DNA of 64,000 nucleotides from Candidatus Naiadarchaeum limnaeum (GTDB lineage: Archaea; Undinarchaeota; Undinarchaeia; Undinarchaeales; Naiadarchaeaceae), in the NCBI GenBank assembly GCA_014189685.1, contig DVAB01000023.1, forward strand, positions 33,398-97,397, given 5' to 3'. Numbering within the stretch: position 1 is the first letter of the stretch; each line of letters opens with the position of its first letter. The notes beneath the pieces are model-generated. The model ran no database searches. It was not told where the DNA came from and saw nothing but the letters and a program-made list of their open reading frames with translations. Shown in pieces: positions 9,348 to 18,019 of this stretch. Both the position numbers and the translations under genes were made by a program.

Positions 9348-10317
9348 CAACTTCTGCAATTTCTCCACTGTATTCAATAATTCTTAATCCACTATCAAGA
9401 GCTAGAGCAATATTCAAAGCTGCCTCTCCCTTCAATCTAAGCGCGCTCTGAGCCATTTCTTTCAGTTCTTCTCTTATCGACTCAGAGTTCTCAATGACAG
9501 AGTTCGCCATCACTGGATCGTTTTTAAAGAAGGCGCGCATTGATGTGTCAAATAGCTCATTAATTCTCAAATTAACTTTTTTAATGTTCTCAACAAGATT
9601 TTTTGGGAGCTTTCTCTGATCAACTCTGCTTAAATATTTAGCGATCCCCTTTGCATGATCTGCTACTCCTTCAAGTTTTTTAGTTGTCGATTGATAAAAT
9701 AGGCATTCCTTTGCGGAAATATCAATATCAGAAGACGCTCCCGGAGTTGTTGCAAGATTTAGATAGCGCATTGATAAATAATGCAATCGATTTATTGTCG
9801 AATCTCTCTCAATAACAGTTTTTGCAAGAATTTTATCGCGCTGGAACAAAACATCAACAGCGTCCTTGTGCATATCCTTTGCAAGCAAATACATTCTGCG
9901 AATTATTTTATCAATGGGAAGTTCCCCTGGTTTTACAAGGCATTCAATCGAAATACGTTTCATCCCTTCCTCAACAACCTCCAAACCAATAAGTGAACTT
10001 GATACCCTTGAAATTTCCTCTCGTAGTTTTGGAGAAAGAATTTCCTTGCCTTCAATATCAATGCGCTCGAACCCTGTAAGATATTTGCTGACAAGTATTC
10101 TTTGCAAATAATCAAAATCTATTTTATTGTCAAGCTGTAGGGTTACCGTTCGCATCTGTGGTGCAGAGTTTTCAGAGCGCAGCAAAAGCCCGCCATTTGA
10201 AAAATCATCTATGTAAACATTGTTCCCTGGTTTTAATTTTGTAGAATCAATCCATTTTTTCGGCAGCGAAACAACACAGCTGCTCTTTCCCATCTTAATT
10301 AGCTTTCGGACTTCCAT
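9328..10317 (-). CDS. AbrB-PhoU phosphate uptake regulator-like protein
   Basis: Residues 1-50 form a SpoVT/AbrB-type DNA-binding domain (GKSSCVVSLPKKWI). Residues from about 105 to the end are helical PhoU repeats. This AbrB-PhoU architecture is common in archaea and is thought to couple phosphate status to transcription; no phosphate transporter genes are nearby. The ATG at 10317 is clear. Just upstream lie a palindrome (10320-10336) and two TATATA-containing boxes near 10389 and 10411, so autoregulation is plausible. Confidence 0.87.
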   Translation of the reverse strand: MEVRKLIKMGKSSCVVSLPKKWIDSTKLKPGNNVYIDDFSNGGLLLRSENSAPQMRTVTLQLDNKIDFDYLQRILVSKYLTGFERIDIEGKEILSPKLREEISRVSSSLIGLEVVEEGMKRISIECLVKPGELPIDKIIRRMYLLAKDMHKDAVDVLFQRDKILAKTVIERDSTINRLHYLSMRYLNLATTPGASSDIDISAKECLFYQSTTKKLEGVADHAKGIAKYLSRVDQRKLPKNLVENIKKVNLRINELFDTSMRAFFKNDPVMANSVIENSESIREELKEMAQSALRLKGEAALNIALALDSGLRIIEYSGEIAEVVIDRAA

Positions 10318-10319
10318 TT

Positions 10320-10336
10320 TCTCGAGCCTCGCGAGA
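10320..10336. promoter_or_regulatory. Palindrome before the AbrB-PhoU gene
   Basis: TCTCG and CGAGA pair across 7 nt, and CTCGCGAG inside is itself a perfect palindrome. It ends 3 nt before the start codon. AbrB-type proteins bind such sites, so it may be an autoregulatory operator; this is inference. Confidence 0.3.
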
Positions 10337-10427
10337 GAAAATAAGCGAGCTTAATTTACTTCTTCCACTTCGCGCATTTTCCCACTAAATATATACACAA
10401 ATTCAGAAGTATATATTCCTTGTCTTT

Positions 10428-11210
10428 TTATAGGTCAGATGTTGTTAAGTATGGAACGTTTAGTTTTTCTAGGACAGAAAGTACTTTATTTCTGGCGTCG
10501 CTTTTTATTCCTTTCCAATCGATAACAGCTTTTTTTGCAAAATTTTTTTCAACTGCCTGCCTTACTGTATTTTCATTCAAAAATTCAGAGGCATATCTAG
10601 CTGCGACATGCCCAATGGCGGCTTTTTCATTTTCAATTTGGATTCTATTAAAGGAAGCGCAGTAATGTGTCCCTCCAAAAGCTGCATATTTTTCAAATTT
10701 TGCGGAAGGCGCTTTTTCGTAAATCTCTTTGATTGCGCGCGCAACTATCTCCCCGAGGTCTTTTCTTGACCATTCTTTTTCTGTGCTTCCAATTTCAATA
10801 AAAATTAATGGCTTTTCCCAGTTTGTTGGGCCGTGATGAGTGGCTTCCATTGTAATATCAAATCCCTCCGGAGCATTTTGTGAAAAATATTGCAGGCCGA
10901 TTTTTAATGCAGCTGGCCACGTATATGAAAGAGCATTTGGCGCTCCGCCCAGATCTGCGCTTCCAAAATTACCTGTTGAATGAACAGTTAAAGCAGGTTT
11001 TTTTGTTTCGCTTCTGTGTGTTGAAGCGACTATTAAATAATCGGTATCATTTACTTCTTGGAACATTTTTTCCAATTCTTTTTGAGTTGTGAACAAAAGA
11101 GATTTTGGGGATTGAACTAATAAATTACCTAATCCAATTTCGCGCAGATTGTTTGCAATGTTTGTTGCCGCTGGATCATCTCTCCAATAAAGGACTTTTA
11201 CAGAACTCAT
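10428..11210 (-). CDS. dtdA: D-aminoacyl-tRNA deacylase (archaeal type)
   Basis: The product removes D-amino acids from mischarged tRNAs and so protects translation. It has the archaeal DtdA pattern: ASTHRSETKKPALTVHSTGN near residues 64-83, then MEATHHGP and FGGTHYC, whose histidines form the zinc-type active site. Length (260 aa) is normal. The ATG at 11210 is preferred over an in-frame TTG at 11219. It lies 1 nt after the end of the CBS-ParB gene, so the two are probably co-transcribed. Its stop is about 110 nt before the AbrB-PhoU start. Confidence 0.92.
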   Translation of the reverse strand: MSSVKVLYWRDDPAATNIANNLREIGLGNLLVQSPKSLLFTTQKELEKMFQEVNDTDYLIVASTHRSETKKPALTVHSTGNFGSADLGGAPNALSYTWPAALKIGLQYFSQNAPEGFDITMEATHHGPTNWEKPLIFIEIGSTEKEWSRKDLGEIVARAIKEIYEKAPSAKFEKYAAFGGTHYCASFNRIQIENEKAAIGHVAARYASEFLNENTVRQAVEKNFAKKAVIDWKGIKSDARNKVLSVLEKLNVPYLTTSDL

Positions 11211-11211
11211 T

Positions 11212-11997
11212 TTATACAAGCCTTTTTACAACTCCATTCTCCAAAATTAAAGGAAGTGTATAAGGTGATAAGCCATCTAAAATTTCTATATCATCCAAAG
11301 TTTTCAGCCCCATTTTTTCAGCCGTTTTTTCTAGTCCAAGCTCAACCTCATGATCAAGTTTTAAAATATAGCAGTGCATTTTCTCCACACCCTGCCGCAG
11401 CGCGCCTAATGCTCTGTGGTGGCCATCAACCAAAACATATCGCTGGCCGTTTTGGACAACAAGCAGCGGCTCTGCAAGCCCAAGCGTTATTTCATATTCT
11501 CTCGCAGAGAGTTCATCTTTGTAGATTTTCCCTTGGGTAGGGATGAGATTTCTCAGCAGCAGATTGTCCTCTAAAAAAGTAACTTTAACATTGTGCAAGC
11601 TCTCAAGAGTTTTCTTCAGAGTCTCAACTTTCAAAGGAGTAACTCTTTCAATATGGGCCCGGATAACATCTGAGTTAGTAACTAATCCCAACAAATTTCC
11701 TTTATCATCAACAACAGGGAATCGTGAGTGTCCAGATCTGAACATTAAACGGGCAATTGCTTCCATATCCATTTCAGGCGGAATTGCAACAACACGGCGT
11801 TCCATAACTTCTTCAACTTTTTTATCAAGCGGTTGCAATATTATATCCTCATATGCAATAATACCAAAAACCTTTCCACCCTCAATAACAGGAAACCCGT
11901 CGTGAGCAGTTTCTTTCATTATTTTTATCACTTGCTCAACAGTCATAGCCTTAGTTACAGTTGTTGGATGCGAATTCATAAATTCATGCGCCTTCAT
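11212..11997 (-). CDS. CBS-pair protein with ParB/sulfiredoxin-fold domain
   Basis: Residues 1-115 hold two CBS motifs (DGFPVIEGGKVFGII and RFPVVDDKGNLLGLVT), which bind adenine nucleotides. Residues 140-261 form a ParB/Srx-like domain with VDGHHRALGAL. The archaeal serine kinase SerK shares this fold, so a nucleotide-regulated small-molecule kinase is an alternative to a partition role. The partition label often given to such proteins is not supported here, since no ParA gene is adjacent. dtdA follows after 1 nt. Confidence 0.82.
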   Translation of the reverse strand: MKAHEFMNSHPTTVTKAMTVEQVIKIMKETAHDGFPVIEGGKVFGIIAYEDIILQPLDKKVEEVMERRVVAIPPEMDMEAIARLMFRSGHSRFPVVDDKGNLLGLVTNSDVIRAHIERVTPLKVETLKKTLESLHNVKVTFLEDNLLLRNLIPTQGKIYKDELSAREYEITLGLAEPLLVVQNGQRYVLVDGHHRALGALRQGVEKMHCYILKLDHEVELGLEKTAEKMGLKTLDDIEILDGLSPYTLPLILENGVVKRLV

Positions 11998-12039
11998 AAT
12001 ACAAATAAATGTAACACACTTATTATAAGGTTTATTAAA

Positions 12040-12387
12040 ATGGCCATTAAGTATTATTCAGCCCCTGACATAAAGCGAAAAATTTCCGAGCTTATTCAGA
12101 ATAACGGCTTTCATAATGTGAGTGCTGAAAGAATTTACTGTTTCAGAAGCAAGGGTTCAAGTTCAAGAAGAATTTTGGCGCGCATTTGGAGCTTTCCAAA
12201 AATATGGCAGCAGGCTTTGTACATGGAGCCGCGGTATGTGATTGAGGTTTTGTCTGAAAGATTTGATAAACTAAGTCCTGAAAAACAGGAGGAAGTTTTG
12301 ATTCACGAACTAAAACATATTCCAAAAAAATTTTCAGGCGGATTGCGAAAACACGATCATAAAAATCCGAGGTCGATAAGATTATAG
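12040..12387 (+). CDS. Putative metallopeptidase (HELKH), 115 aa
   Basis: This small protein carries the zinc-peptidase motif HELKH at 89-93. A further histidine pair at 105 and 107 could supply the third ligand. It resembles the phage-type putative metallopeptidase family found in phages and archaea. The frame is open further upstream, but the ATG at 12040 is preferred: TATTATAA lies about 15-20 nt before it and the upstream frame runs through the divergent CBS gene. No signal peptide is present, so it acts in the cytoplasm. The substrate is unknown. Confidence 0.7.
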   Translation: MAIKYYSAPDIKRKISELIQNNGFHNVSAERIYCFRSKGSSSRRILARIWSFPKIWQQALYMEPRYVIEVLSERFDKLSPEKQEEVLIHELKHIPKKFSGGLRKHDHKNPRSIRL

Positions 12388-12412
12388 CCTTAACTTATCA
12401 CGAATACTAACG

Positions 12413-13090
12413 ATGACATTAAATTATTCAGATAAAAATGTTGTAATTGATGATTTTGTCGGAGGGAAAAAAGGAACTCAATTGATAAAAGAGCTGAGAG
12501 CTGTTGGTGCATTAATGTACGTCGATTCAGTTCAACTAACACTTGATGAAATTAGAAGAAGCATTATAGAACAAATAGTCAATAAGCAATATGGTTTAAT
12601 GATTTTTATTGAAAGCGGCGGACTGCTAATCCTAGGAACCACAGAGATAGTGTCCCATGCTAGGAGAACGGCTGTGCTTCCAGCCAGCAGCCATGTCATA
12701 GACTCTTATAAGGAGATAGAAACCTTTCTAAGCTTAGCAAAGCAGATTATTAAATCAAGCAAAAGAATTGCGATAGTTGAAGGTGATGTAGGTGAGGCTA
12801 GTCACTCTTATAATAGATTGAAGGATTTGAAGAACAGAATTATTGGCCTTAATAGGAAAGCATCTGTAGAAATTATTGTTGGAGTTGTTGCGCGAAAATT
12901 TGCGAATAGAAGACTTTTTAATGTTATAGGAGTTATTGTGAAAAATATAGATAAATTATCTGATATTGTTCATGAAATTCGTGATGTCAACTATCGCTCT
13001 GCTCCTATGCGAAAGCTTCGGGCTCTCTGGAAGCACAGAAAAAGAAGAAAACCTACTTCATTTCTTCAATCTGTTTCAGGGCGTCCTTAA
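12413..13090 (+). CDS. Hypothetical protein, 225 aa
   Basis: I do not recognise a family. The protein is a mixed alpha/beta soluble sequence with no cysteines. It has a hydrophobic strand (LMIFIESGGLLILGTTEI) near 65-80 and a strongly basic end (RKLRALWKHRKRRK). The basic tail suggests nucleic-acid contact, as inference only. It starts 25 nt after the metallopeptidase gene on the same strand, so they may form a pair. Its last 38 nt overlap the end of convergent thrS. Confidence 0.6.
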   Translation: MTLNYSDKNVVIDDFVGGKKGTQLIKELRAVGALMYVDSVQLTLDEIRRSIIEQIVNKQYGLMIFIESGGLLILGTTEIVSHARRTAVLPASSHVIDSYKEIETFLSLAKQIIKSSKRIAIVEGDVGEASHSYNRLKDLKNRIIGLNRKASVEIIVGVVARKFANRRLFNVIGVIVKNIDKLSDIVHEIRDVNYRSAPMRKLRALWKHRKRRKPTSFLQSVSGRP

Positions 13091-14741
13091 CAAATTCCTC
13101 GATCTTTACTCCGTACTGAACTTTTCCCTCTTTGTGCGAGCGCACAGCAATTGTTTTCTTTTCCTCTTCTTTTTCCCCGCAAACTAAAATGTAATTTATT
13201 TTTTGTAACTCTGCATTTCTTACCTTGTAATCAATTGTGTTCGGCTCAAAATCAGAAATAACTTTCAATCCAGCTTCTTCCAATTTTTTTCTAACTCCTT
13301 CTGCGTACTTTACATTTTTATCACTCATAGATAAAACAGTAACTTGGGCAGGAGCAAGCCATAAAGGAAATGCTCCTTTGTAATGCTCAACTAAAATTCC
13401 AATAAAACGCTCAATGCTTCCATAAATAACTCTGTGAATAATAACGGGCATTTTTTGCTTTCCATCTCTATCCACATAGCTTAGATCAAATCTCTGCGGC
13501 TGCTGGAAGTCAACTTGGACAGTTGCGCACTGCCAGTTTCTTCCAAGAGAATCTTTTATGTGAAAATCAATTTTCGGGCCGTAAAATGCGCCCTCGCCTT
13601 TATTTACTTTATACTTTAGTTTTAAGTTTTTCAAAGCATCTTCCAACCCTTTCTCAGCCTTTTTCCACTGCTCATCTGTTCCCATTGATTTTTCAGGCCG
13701 AGTGGAAAGTTCAACATAATATTCAAACCCAAATTTTTTGTAGAAATAGTCCGTTAGCTTTACAACCCTTTCAATTTCTCCCTCAACTTGCTCCTCTGTT
13801 GCAAAAATGTGAGCATCATCTTGCGTAAAGCTTCTCAATCTGAACAATCCTGCAAGAACTCCACTCAATTCATTTCTGTTTACTAATCCAAGTTCCGCTA
13901 ATCTCAAAGGCAATTCCCTATAACTTCTGTACGAAGACTTATAAACTAAAATCGCGCCAGGGCAGTTCATCGGCTTTAATGCAAATTCCCTGTCCTCATC
14001 TTTTGTGAAAAACATTAAATCTTTGTAATGCTCCCAATGACCAGAGACTTGCCATAAACTTTTATCAAGGATGATTGGAGTGTTAATTTCCTGGTAATCT
14101 GCTTTTTTATGCTCTGCGCGCCAAAATTCGATTAACTTATTTCTAATTATCATTCCCTTATTATGGAAAAAAACAGTTCCAGGCCCAACTTCCTGAAAAC
14201 TAAATAGTCCTAATTTCGGCCCCAAAATTCTGTGGTCGTTTTCAGATAATTTTTCTTTATCAATTCGCGCTGTTTGTTTTGCAAGTTTCTTTGTAATTGG
14301 GTTTTCCTCTTTTCCTGCTGTGATTACTCTACTAAGTTCGCTCAGCGGATGGCCCTTACATTTCATCTCAAACATTTTATAATATCCAAAAGGAGCGTGT
14401 TCAACTTCGATATCTTCTTTTTTTAATTGTTCCTCAAGCATGTCCATAATTTTCAGAGCTGTTTGCGGGCTCGAGGGCTCAGTTCCATACAAAAGGTGCA
14501 CATACGGATAGAGAAAAACCTTTTTGCAATTAATTTGCTTTAGAACATCTTTTAAATCTGCGATAGTTTTTTCAACAATTTCCTTTTCATTGCCTTCATC
14601 CGATTTTTCACTTGCAAAACGAACAAACAAACATTCCTCCATCGCACCTTTTTTTTCTTTTTCAGAAATTTTCTGCGCTAATTTTGTCTCTCGAGTTACC
14701 TCATATCGAATGTAATCAACATGCTGGAGCAGAGTTTTCAT
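13053..14741 (-). CDS. thrS: Threonyl-tRNA synthetase, archaeal type
   Basis: This 562-residue class II synthetase charges tRNA-Thr. The N-terminal ~140 residues are the archaeal D-aminoacyl-deacylase-like editing domain (start MKTLLQHVDYIRYEV). The catalytic core follows, with the zinc-site cysteine in ALKPMNCPGAI, motif 2 FRLRSFTQDDAHIF, and the C-terminal anticodon-binding domain. The ATG at 14741 is chosen over an upstream TTG because family members begin at this residue. Length is normal and no key motif is missing. Confidence 0.95.
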   Translation of the reverse strand: MKTLLQHVDYIRYEVTRETKLAQKISEKEKKGAMEECLFVRFASEKSDEGNEKEIVEKTIADLKDVLKQINCKKVFLYPYVHLLYGTEPSSPQTALKIMDMLEEQLKKEDIEVEHAPFGYYKMFEMKCKGHPLSELSRVITAGKEENPITKKLAKQTARIDKEKLSENDHRILGPKLGLFSFQEVGPGTVFFHNKGMIIRNKLIEFWRAEHKKADYQEINTPIILDKSLWQVSGHWEHYKDLMFFTKDEDREFALKPMNCPGAILVYKSSYRSYRELPLRLAELGLVNRNELSGVLAGLFRLRSFTQDDAHIFATEEQVEGEIERVVKLTDYFYKKFGFEYYVELSTRPEKSMGTDEQWKKAEKGLEDALKNLKLKYKVNKGEGAFYGPKIDFHIKDSLGRNWQCATVQVDFQQPQRFDLSYVDRDGKQKMPVIIHRVIYGSIERFIGILVEHYKGAFPLWLAPAQVTVLSMSDKNVKYAEGVRKKLEEAGLKVISDFEPNTIDYKVRNAELQKINYILVCGEKEEEKKTIAVRSHKEGKVQYGVKIEEFVKDALKQIEEMK

Positions 14742-14828
14742 ATTAGCTTTCAATAACGTGCTTTAATTTATATTTCTTTGTGATTGTCACAGAATACTTT
14801 ATAAATAACCAACAAAAATGTCATAACT

Positions 14829-15338
14829 ATGAAACTGCTGATATCACTTCTGTTGCTTTCTGCGATTCTTATAAGCGGCTGTATCCAGCCTCAGCAAAAT
14901 GGGACTGCTGGAGCCACTGAACCAGGAAAAGAACTAACTACAACTATTTCGCCTGCAAGAGATTTAACTGGAATTTGGGAAGGGCCAGCACAGTGGCGCA
15001 ATAATGTTGGCAATCCTGCTTGTTCTTATGAAGGAAGATTGAGATTAAATTTCCAGCAGAATGGCAATAATTTGGCAGGGACAATGCAGGCTACAATAAC
15101 AAAAAATAATCAGCTAATAGCAGATGTACCCTGCAGCCAGCCAGGAACTTTCCCTCCAGCTGCTGGTGTTGGTACAGTGAGCAGCTCCTCTTTCAAATTT
15201 ATAGTAGGGGTTATAGAATACTCTGGGACTTTTACAAGCGATTTAATGCAGGGCACCTTTGAGAGCTGCCCCAATCAGGTTTGCAATGATGGCTCTGGTG
15301 CTGTAGGCGCTATAGGAAGTTTTAGCTTAATGAGGTAA
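14829..15338 (+). CDS. Predicted lipoprotein, 169 aa
   Basis: A signal sequence ends in the lipobox ISGC (Cys18), so the mature protein should be lipid-anchored outside the membrane. A Thr/Gly-rich linker follows, then a beta-rich domain with the repeated style LTGIWEGPAQW...LRLNFQQNGNNLAGTM, seen in small ligand-binding beta-barrels. Two cysteine pairs could form disulfides. Function is unknown. A TATA-like TTTATAAAT lies about 30 nt upstream. It faces the Nudix gene with a 5-nt gap. Confidence 0.75.
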   Translation: MKLLISLLLLSAILISGCIQPQQNGTAGATEPGKELTTTISPARDLTGIWEGPAQWRNNVGNPACSYEGRLRLNFQQNGNNLAGTMQATITKNNQLIADVPCSQPGTFPPAAGVGTVSSSSFKFIVGVIEYSGTFTSDLMQGTFESCPNQVCNDGSGAVGAIGSFSLMR

Positions 15339-15343
15339 TAAAA

Positions 15344-15784
15344 TTATTTTCTCTTTACTTTCCCCTCTTCCTCATCCATTTGTATTATTTTAAAGTCCTC
15401 AACTATCGTTTCGTGATCAAAAGCAAGCTCAAGATTTTCAATTTCTTTTAAAGTTTTATAGCCAACATCCTCTGTCTCTGTTGAGCCACTTATCTTGCCT
15501 TTTTTTGGCGTTGCAAAGAAAACTAGTGACACCGTGTGGCCGCGCGGATCTCTGTCCGAATCTGAATAAACTCCCAAAATTCCTTCAAGCTCAACATCCA
15601 AACCAGTTTCCTCTTTCACTTCCCTTACTGCAGCCTTCTCAACGGTTTCTCCATACTCCACCATTCCGCCTGGCAATGCATACCTTCCCTTAAAGGGCTC
15701 TGTTTTTCTCTTTACTAATAGGATTCCCTTTGTTTCATCAGCAATCAGGACATCAACTGCAAGTTTTGGATATTTTTCAGACAT
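15344..15784 (-). CDS. Nudix hydrolase
   Basis: The Nudix box is complete: GGMVEYGETVEKAAVREVKE followed by ETG, with the GX5EX7REUXEEXGU spacing that binds the catalytic metal. The 146-residue length fits a single Nudix domain of the ADP-ribose pyrophosphatase / 8-oxo-dGTPase type. The RYALPGG strand before the box is typical. The substrate cannot be inferred. The ATG at 15784 is used rather than the TTG 6 nt upstream. Confidence 0.9.
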   Translation of the reverse strand: MSEKYPKLAVDVLIADETKGILLVKRKTEPFKGRYALPGGMVEYGETVEKAAVREVKEETGLDVELEGILGVYSDSDRDPRGHTVSLVFFATPKKGKISGSTETEDVGYKTLKEIENLELAFDHETIVEDFKIIQMDEEEGKVKRK

Positions 15785-15807
15785 TTTCAAATCGCCTCAT
15801 TTATTTC

Positions 15808-16248
15808 TTATTTGAAAATCAAGCGACTTTTAGTCGCGCAGATTTTAATCAGCTTCTTCCTTTGGGGCGGGGCCTTGCCATGAATTATATGCCAGATTTT
15901 TTCCTTTGGCAATCTAAATTTTAATGCGAGCGAATCCAAATTGTGATCGCCGCGTGCATATAATTTTTTTATCGCATCTGCAATTTTTGGCGGAACTCCG
16001 TGATGCGTGAACTCCCCCTCGATTGCAATATGATAAATTTCGGCATTTAAATAATCTCTCACTTCTCTTTCAGTCAGATTAAAAGCGTTCCCAGAGAAAA
16101 TAATTTTATCTAATTCTCTGCATCTTAGAACAATTTCTTTTGCAGCATGCATTGCCAATCCACAATCAATTCTTAGAACTTTTGTCTCGGGAGGAATTTT
16201 CCAAATATCTTCTCTGTTCTCTATGGTAAACTCTATTAGCTCTTGCAT
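15808..16248 (-). CDS. Hypothetical protein, paralogue of the gene at 16515
   Basis: The N-terminal ~75 residues align with the 76-residue product at 16515: both read NR, then VLRI, an Ala-Ile helix, CR-L, AF, and a TEREV/DPEAK-YL end. No known family is recognised. The C-terminal 60 residues are unique and basic (PPQRKKLIKI) and include a helix-turn-helix-like stretch (LDSLALKFRLPKEKIWHII), so DNA binding is possible. The ATG at 16248 is preferred over a TTG at 16284. It is divergent from the tiny zinc protein at 16287. Confidence 0.6.
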   Translation of the reverse strand: MQELIEFTIENREDIWKIPPETKVLRIDCGLAMHAAKEIVLRCRELDKIIFSGNAFNLTEREVRDYLNAEIYHIAIEGEFTHHGVPPKIADAIKKLYARGDHNLDSLALKFRLPKEKIWHIIHGKAPPQRKKLIKICATKSRLIFK

Positions 16249-16286
16249 AAATAATTTTAAGCACTGGTTATTAATATAGTTCAACC

Positions 16287-16424
16287 ATGGACTTGTTCAA
16301 AAAGAAGTGTTCGCGCTGCGAAAAAAGAGGCCAGGCTAGATATATGGAAAAAGTGGTTTCTACTGAAGGAAAAAAAGAGTGGCGCTGCACCGTGTGCAAC
16401 TATTTTGAAGACAGAATTTTCTAA
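16287..16424 (+). CDS. Small zinc-ribbon protein, 45 aa
   Basis: This short frame encodes 45 residues with two CxxC pairs (CSRC near 8-11 and CTVC near 34-37), the spacing of a minimal zinc ribbon. A TATA-like TTATTAATATA lies about 10-20 nt before the ATG and there is no Shine-Dalgarno site. The charge and even spacing of the cysteines argue for a real protein. It may bind nucleic acid or be a subunit of a larger complex; the sequence alone does not say. It sits between the two paralogous VLRI/CR proteins. Confidence 0.65.
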   Translation: MDLFKKKCSRCEKRGQARYMEKVVSTEGKKEWRCTVCNYFEDRIF

Positions 16425-16425
16425 G

Positions 16426-16518
16426 CTATTTTCGTTCAACCCAGTGTCTGTCAATCTCTTCTTTTACAGTTTCAACTACCCAAAACACCAATGGAAATGC
16501 CTTCTTTATTCTTTTCAT
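16426..16518 (-). CDS. Candidate 30-aa protein coupled to the upstream gene
   Basis: An ATG overlaps the stop of the 76-residue gene as ATGA, giving a 30-residue frame (MKRIKKAFPL start, DRHWVERK end). The overlap suggests translational coupling. It could be a real micro-protein or the remnant of a longer C-terminus lost by a frameshift. Support is weak beyond the overlap and the clean open frame. Confidence 0.3.
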   Translation of the reverse strand: MKRIKKAFPLVFWVVETVKEEIDRHWVERK

Positions 16519-16745
16519 TCTGTTTCAACAAAAACCCATTTATCAAGATACTGCTTTGCCTCAGGGTCAGTTCGCTCAAAAGCCTTGCGTTCAAAAACAA
16601 CCTCTTCAAGGGTTCTGCACTGTCTCATTATGTTTACAGCATCCTGAACATTAATCGGATAATGAATTCTCAGAACTCTCGCTCTACTTGAGACTTTATT
16701 CAATTCTGTCCTATTTTTAATGACAAACTCATCAAACCCTTCCAT
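16515..16745 (-). CDS. Hypothetical protein, 76 aa, paralogue of the gene at 15808
   Basis: Shared positions with the product at 15808 include NR near 11, VLRI near 24, CR-L near 42, and AF near 54. It lacks the basic C-terminal extension of its relative. No known family is recognised. The sequence has a beta-alpha-beta character, like a small repeat unit. Translation may be coupled to the 30-residue frame overlapping its stop. It lies 46 nt downstream of the SPFH gene on the same strand. Confidence 0.55.
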   Translation of the reverse strand: MEGFDEFVIKNRTELNKVSSRARVLRIHYPINVQDAVNIMRQCRTLEEVVFERKAFERTDPEAKQYLDKWVFVETE

Positions 16746-16791
16746 ATTTTCAACTACCTCTGCTCACTTCAGCACTGCATCGTGTAGCAAG

Positions 16792-17637
16792 TTACTTTTT
16801 CCCTACAACGCTCTCCAAAAGCTGCTCAAGCCTTTCTTTTGGCATATTTCCGCCAAGTCCGCTTGCTAATTTTTCAGCAACTCTTGTGAGCTCCATCGGG
16901 AATATGATTTTTGTTGCTTTTCCATCTGCAACATCTTTCAATGCTTTCAAGTAAAGATATGCGATTGTTGAATTGCTCAATCCACCTGCAGCTTCCTCAA
17001 GTGCGCGGATTCTGATTTTTGTTGATTCTGCTTCCTGAACAGCTGCGTTCTTATACAACAGCGCAACTTCCTCTGCTTTCATTGCTTCTACAACATCTTC
17101 AGGCGGAGTAACTCTTTGCAATTCAATGGTAATTATATCAACTCCCCACTCTGCTGTAAGTTTTTGAGTCTCATCTTTTAACTGCTTGTTTATCTCTGTA
17201 ATTCGTGCATACAAATCCTGCAATTCTAAGTTTCCAACAACGTTTCTTATTCTGCTCTTTACATGCTCCTCAACCGCTTTTCTGTAATCCTCTTCAACAA
17301 CCAACTCAGCTTTTACAGCGTCTTCAACTTTCAAATAAATAACAGCATCAATCGTTAACTTTACAGCATCTTTTGTAATAACTTCCTGAGGCGCAACATC
17401 TATTGTCTCAACCCTCAAATCATACTTCGCAAAAGTCTCGATTATTGGGATTATAAAAACCCACCCCGGGCCAACTAATCTATGATACTTTCCAAATCTA
17501 AACACAACTCCGCGCTCGTACTGTTTAAACTCAAAAATAATCTTCCCAAGGACCCAATGCCTTGGGTTCTTAATTAGCAAACCGAGTCCTGCAAATATCA
17601 AAATTACTGGAATTGCTACTACAAGGAATAATACCAT
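16792..17637 (-). CDS. SPFH/stomatin-like membrane protein
   Basis: An N-terminal membrane segment (LFLVVAIPVILIFAGLGLLI) is followed by an SPFH/band-7 domain (YERGVVFRFGKYHRLVGPGW). Next come the stomatin core (KDAVKLTIDAVIYLKV), a coiled-coil stretch with EAMKAEE, and a C-terminal helix. Such proteins oligomerise into membrane scaffolds and in archaea often act with an NfeD-type protease; no such gene is seen here. A GGGAGAGG Shine-Dalgarno-like site and an upstream TATATAC support the ATG at 17637. Length (281 aa) is usual. Confidence 0.9.
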   Translation of the reverse strand: MVLFLVVAIPVILIFAGLGLLIKNPRHWVLGKIIFEFKQYERGVVFRFGKYHRLVGPGWVFIIPIIETFAKYDLRVETIDVAPQEVITKDAVKLTIDAVIYLKVEDAVKAELVVEEDYRKAVEEHVKSRIRNVVGNLELQDLYARITEINKQLKDETQKLTAEWGVDIITIELQRVTPPEDVVEAMKAEEVALLYKNAAVQEAESTKIRIRALEEAAGGLSNSTIAYLYLKALKDVADGKATKIIFPMELTRVAEKLASGLGGNMPKERLEQLLESVVGKK

Positions 17638-17695
17638 TACCTCTCCCTATGTTACCACTATATAATGGTAAAAAGTAGTATATAAAGATTTTGGG

Positions 17696-18019
17696 CTATA
17701 GCGCTTCGCACTCGTGATTCTCAGGAAGCCTGTGCTCCCCACAGAAAAGTTCAGTACAGAATCTGCACCTAAACGGCAAAGCAACTGCTTTTTTACAATG
17801 AATGCACAGTGCTTTTAGAGGGGTTCCTGTTTTGGCTTTTGGAGGCTGCTGTTCTATTTTCTCCTTTCCACCAAAAGCTTTTGGAAGCGCAACAGGAATC
17901 TCAAAATTCTCAGCTTCGCGGCGCTCAGCTGTTTTTGCACTTCTAAAAAAAGCATGATAAGTAAGAGCCCCTACAGCTGCTCCGATTCCAATCAAAGCTA
18001 TTATTTGCTCAGCACCCAT
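17696..18019 (-). CDS. Membrane-anchored AN1-type zinc-finger protein
   Basis: The C-terminus has the full AN1 ligand set: C72, C75, C85, C88, C93, H96, H102, C104. A hydrophobic N-terminal helix (residues 5-22) should anchor it, with a Pro/Lys-rich linker between. AN1 fingers in eukaryotes act in ubiquitin and stress pathways; archaeal roles are unknown. Its start codon directly follows the stop of the exported-protein gene, with no gap, so the two are co-translated. The SPFH gene lies 58 nt downstream and has its own promoter. Confidence 0.8.
   Translation of the reverse strand: MGAEQIIALIGIGAAVGALTYHAFFRSAKTAERREAENFEIPVALPKAFGGKEKIEQQPPKAKTGTPLKALCIHCKKAVALPFRCRFCTELFCGEHRLPENHECEAL

Noticed and set aside
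11212-11997. Chromosome partition protein ParB
   Set aside because: It has the fold but carries two CBS domains, lacks an adjacent parA, and the VDGHHR motif also fits kinase-like relatives, so the partition label is not supported.
12040-12387. Longer metallopeptidase start at 11833
   Set aside because: The upstream part would read antisense through the CBS-ParB gene; the ATG at 12040 has a TATA-like box nearby.
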